From Euwallacea fornicatus (taxonomy: Eukaryota; Arthropoda; Insecta; Coleoptera; Curculionidae), in contig NW_027096042.1 of NCBI RefSeq assembly GCF_040115645.1, forward strand, positions 124,001-188,000: 64,000 bases of DNA, given 5' to 3'. Positions 63,915 to 64,000 of the stretch are shown one piece after another; the first letter of the stretch is position 1; every line of letters begins with the position of its first letter. The translations under genes were made by a program, and so were the position numbers. Below the pieces are notes generated by a model. It saw only the letters and a list, made by a program, of their open reading frames with translations. It was not told the origin of the DNA and ran no database searches.

Positions 63915-64000
63915 TTCGTGACTTTTCAAGCTTTGGACCTCCGTAACTTCGGCAAATGTGCTTCAAATTGCTTAAAAAATTGATCATAGAATCACCTCGT
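63915..64000 (+). repeat. Partial monomer at the window edge
   Basis: The last 86 bp begin at the TTCGTGACTT landmark and run through CAAGCTTTGGACC, TGTGCTTCAAATTG and TTGATCATAGAATC into CTCGT, so this is the left half of a B-type monomer. The array therefore continues beyond the window. Confidence 0.95.

Larger units (their letters stand above)
1..64000 (+). repeat. 174-bp satellite DNA array filling the window
   Basis: The TTCGTGACTT landmark recurs every 174 bp (1, 175, 349, 523, 697), with 176-bp steps at 29 monomers and one 172-bp step, giving 367 full monomers to base 63,914. All monomers read in the same direction and I found no inverted block, unique spacer, transposon or gene. Neighbouring monomers differ mainly at two short segments, while blocks several kb apart can be nearly identical, which is the signature of higher-order repeats. 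Known eukaryotic centromeric satellites often have this monomer size and organisation, so a (peri)centromeric location is a reasonable inference but is not shown by the sequence. I do not recognise the family. Confidence 0.97.

Noticed and set aside
53676..63983. Other open frames of 65-86 codons (for example 54,258-54,455, 55,826-56,023, 56,290-56,493, 62,910-63,113, 63,723-63,983)
   Set aside because: They are copies of a few variants, repeated wherever the parent satellite block was duplicated (offsets 2,614, 4,180 and 2,440 bp). This follows the DNA repeat and shows no sign of coding.
1..64000. CRISPR array
   Set aside because: The repeat period is 174 bp with no unique spacers; every part of the period is itself repeated.
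1..64000. Primate alpha satellite or Arabidopsis-type centromere repeat
   Set aside because: The length is close, but the monomer does not resemble the alpha satellite or CEN178 sequences that I know. I make no species call.
1..64000. Ribosomal DNA, tRNA clusters or telomeric repeats
   Set aside because: I saw no rRNA-like segments, no tRNA cloverleaf pattern and no telomere-type short tandem motif; everything fits the 174-bp register.
1..64000. Transposon insertions or target-site duplications within the array
   Set aside because: The monomer count closes to the base over 63,914 bp, and the only length changes are the 176-bp and 172-bp variants. There is no room for an insertion.

Overview
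The whole 64 kb window is one uninterrupted, head-to-tail satellite DNA array. I can support no gene, RNA gene, transposon or unique sequence in it. The basic monomer is 174 bp and about 38% G+C (counted on the first monomer). Setting the monomer start at the conserved TTCGTGACTT, the window runs from base 1 to base 63,914 as 367 complete monomers plus an 86-bp partial one. This count is 337 monomers of 174 bp, 29 of 176 bp and one of 172 bp, which sums exactly to 63,914 bp, so nothing foreign is inserted unless indels compensate each other.

Long arrays of roughly 170-180 bp monomers with higher-order repeats are typical of (peri)centromeric satellites in eukaryotes, so this is most likely a plant or animal centromere-type array. 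I lean to a plant, but I do not recognise the family and the species is unknown. It does not match what I know of primate alpha satellite or Arabidopsis CEN178.

Monomers fall into recurrent haplotypes. Two sites differ most: the ~18 bp after CGGCAAA and the ~22 bp between GAGCTCT and AAGGCTTC. 'A' monomers carry (T/G)GAGCTCC or TGAGCTTC, then ACCACAGAATC and CTCGACGAG. 'B' monomers carry TGTGCTTC, then TTGATCATAGAATC and CTCGTTGAG with CATCATGACTCA. 'D' monomers carry a 2-bp longer CTCTTTTTAACACAG segment. 'E' monomers (TCGGTTCC, GGCCAAAGACTC, ACCATGACTTAT) are divergent and occur only right of 54.3 kb.

The array is a patchwork of higher-order repeats (HORs) of different sizes. From left to right: a 2,090-bp 12-mer (three copies, 1-8,460, with a 14-mer mosaic between copies 1 and 2); dimeric and mosaic sequence (8.5-11.3 kb); a 1,218-bp 7-mer duplication (11.3-13.6 kb); a 4,532-bp 26-mer tandem duplication (13.4-22.4 kb); a transition zone (22.4-24.8 kb); a 10,098-bp 58-mer block duplicated in tandem (24.8-44.2 kb), each copy containing a 3,306-bp 19-mer duplication; a 522-bp trimer duplication (44.9-45.9 kb); a 1,394/3,134-bp 8-mer/18-mer system (46.3-53.1 kb); and a more divergent right end (53.6-64 kb) with 2,614- and 2,440-bp spaced copies. 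Nested copies let the order of some duplications be read.

The short open frames in the right-hand part are by-products of a monomer length that is a multiple of three, and I do not call them genes. There is no cooperating gene set here. The biological interest lies in the array's architecture, its homogenisation history and a possible centromere function.
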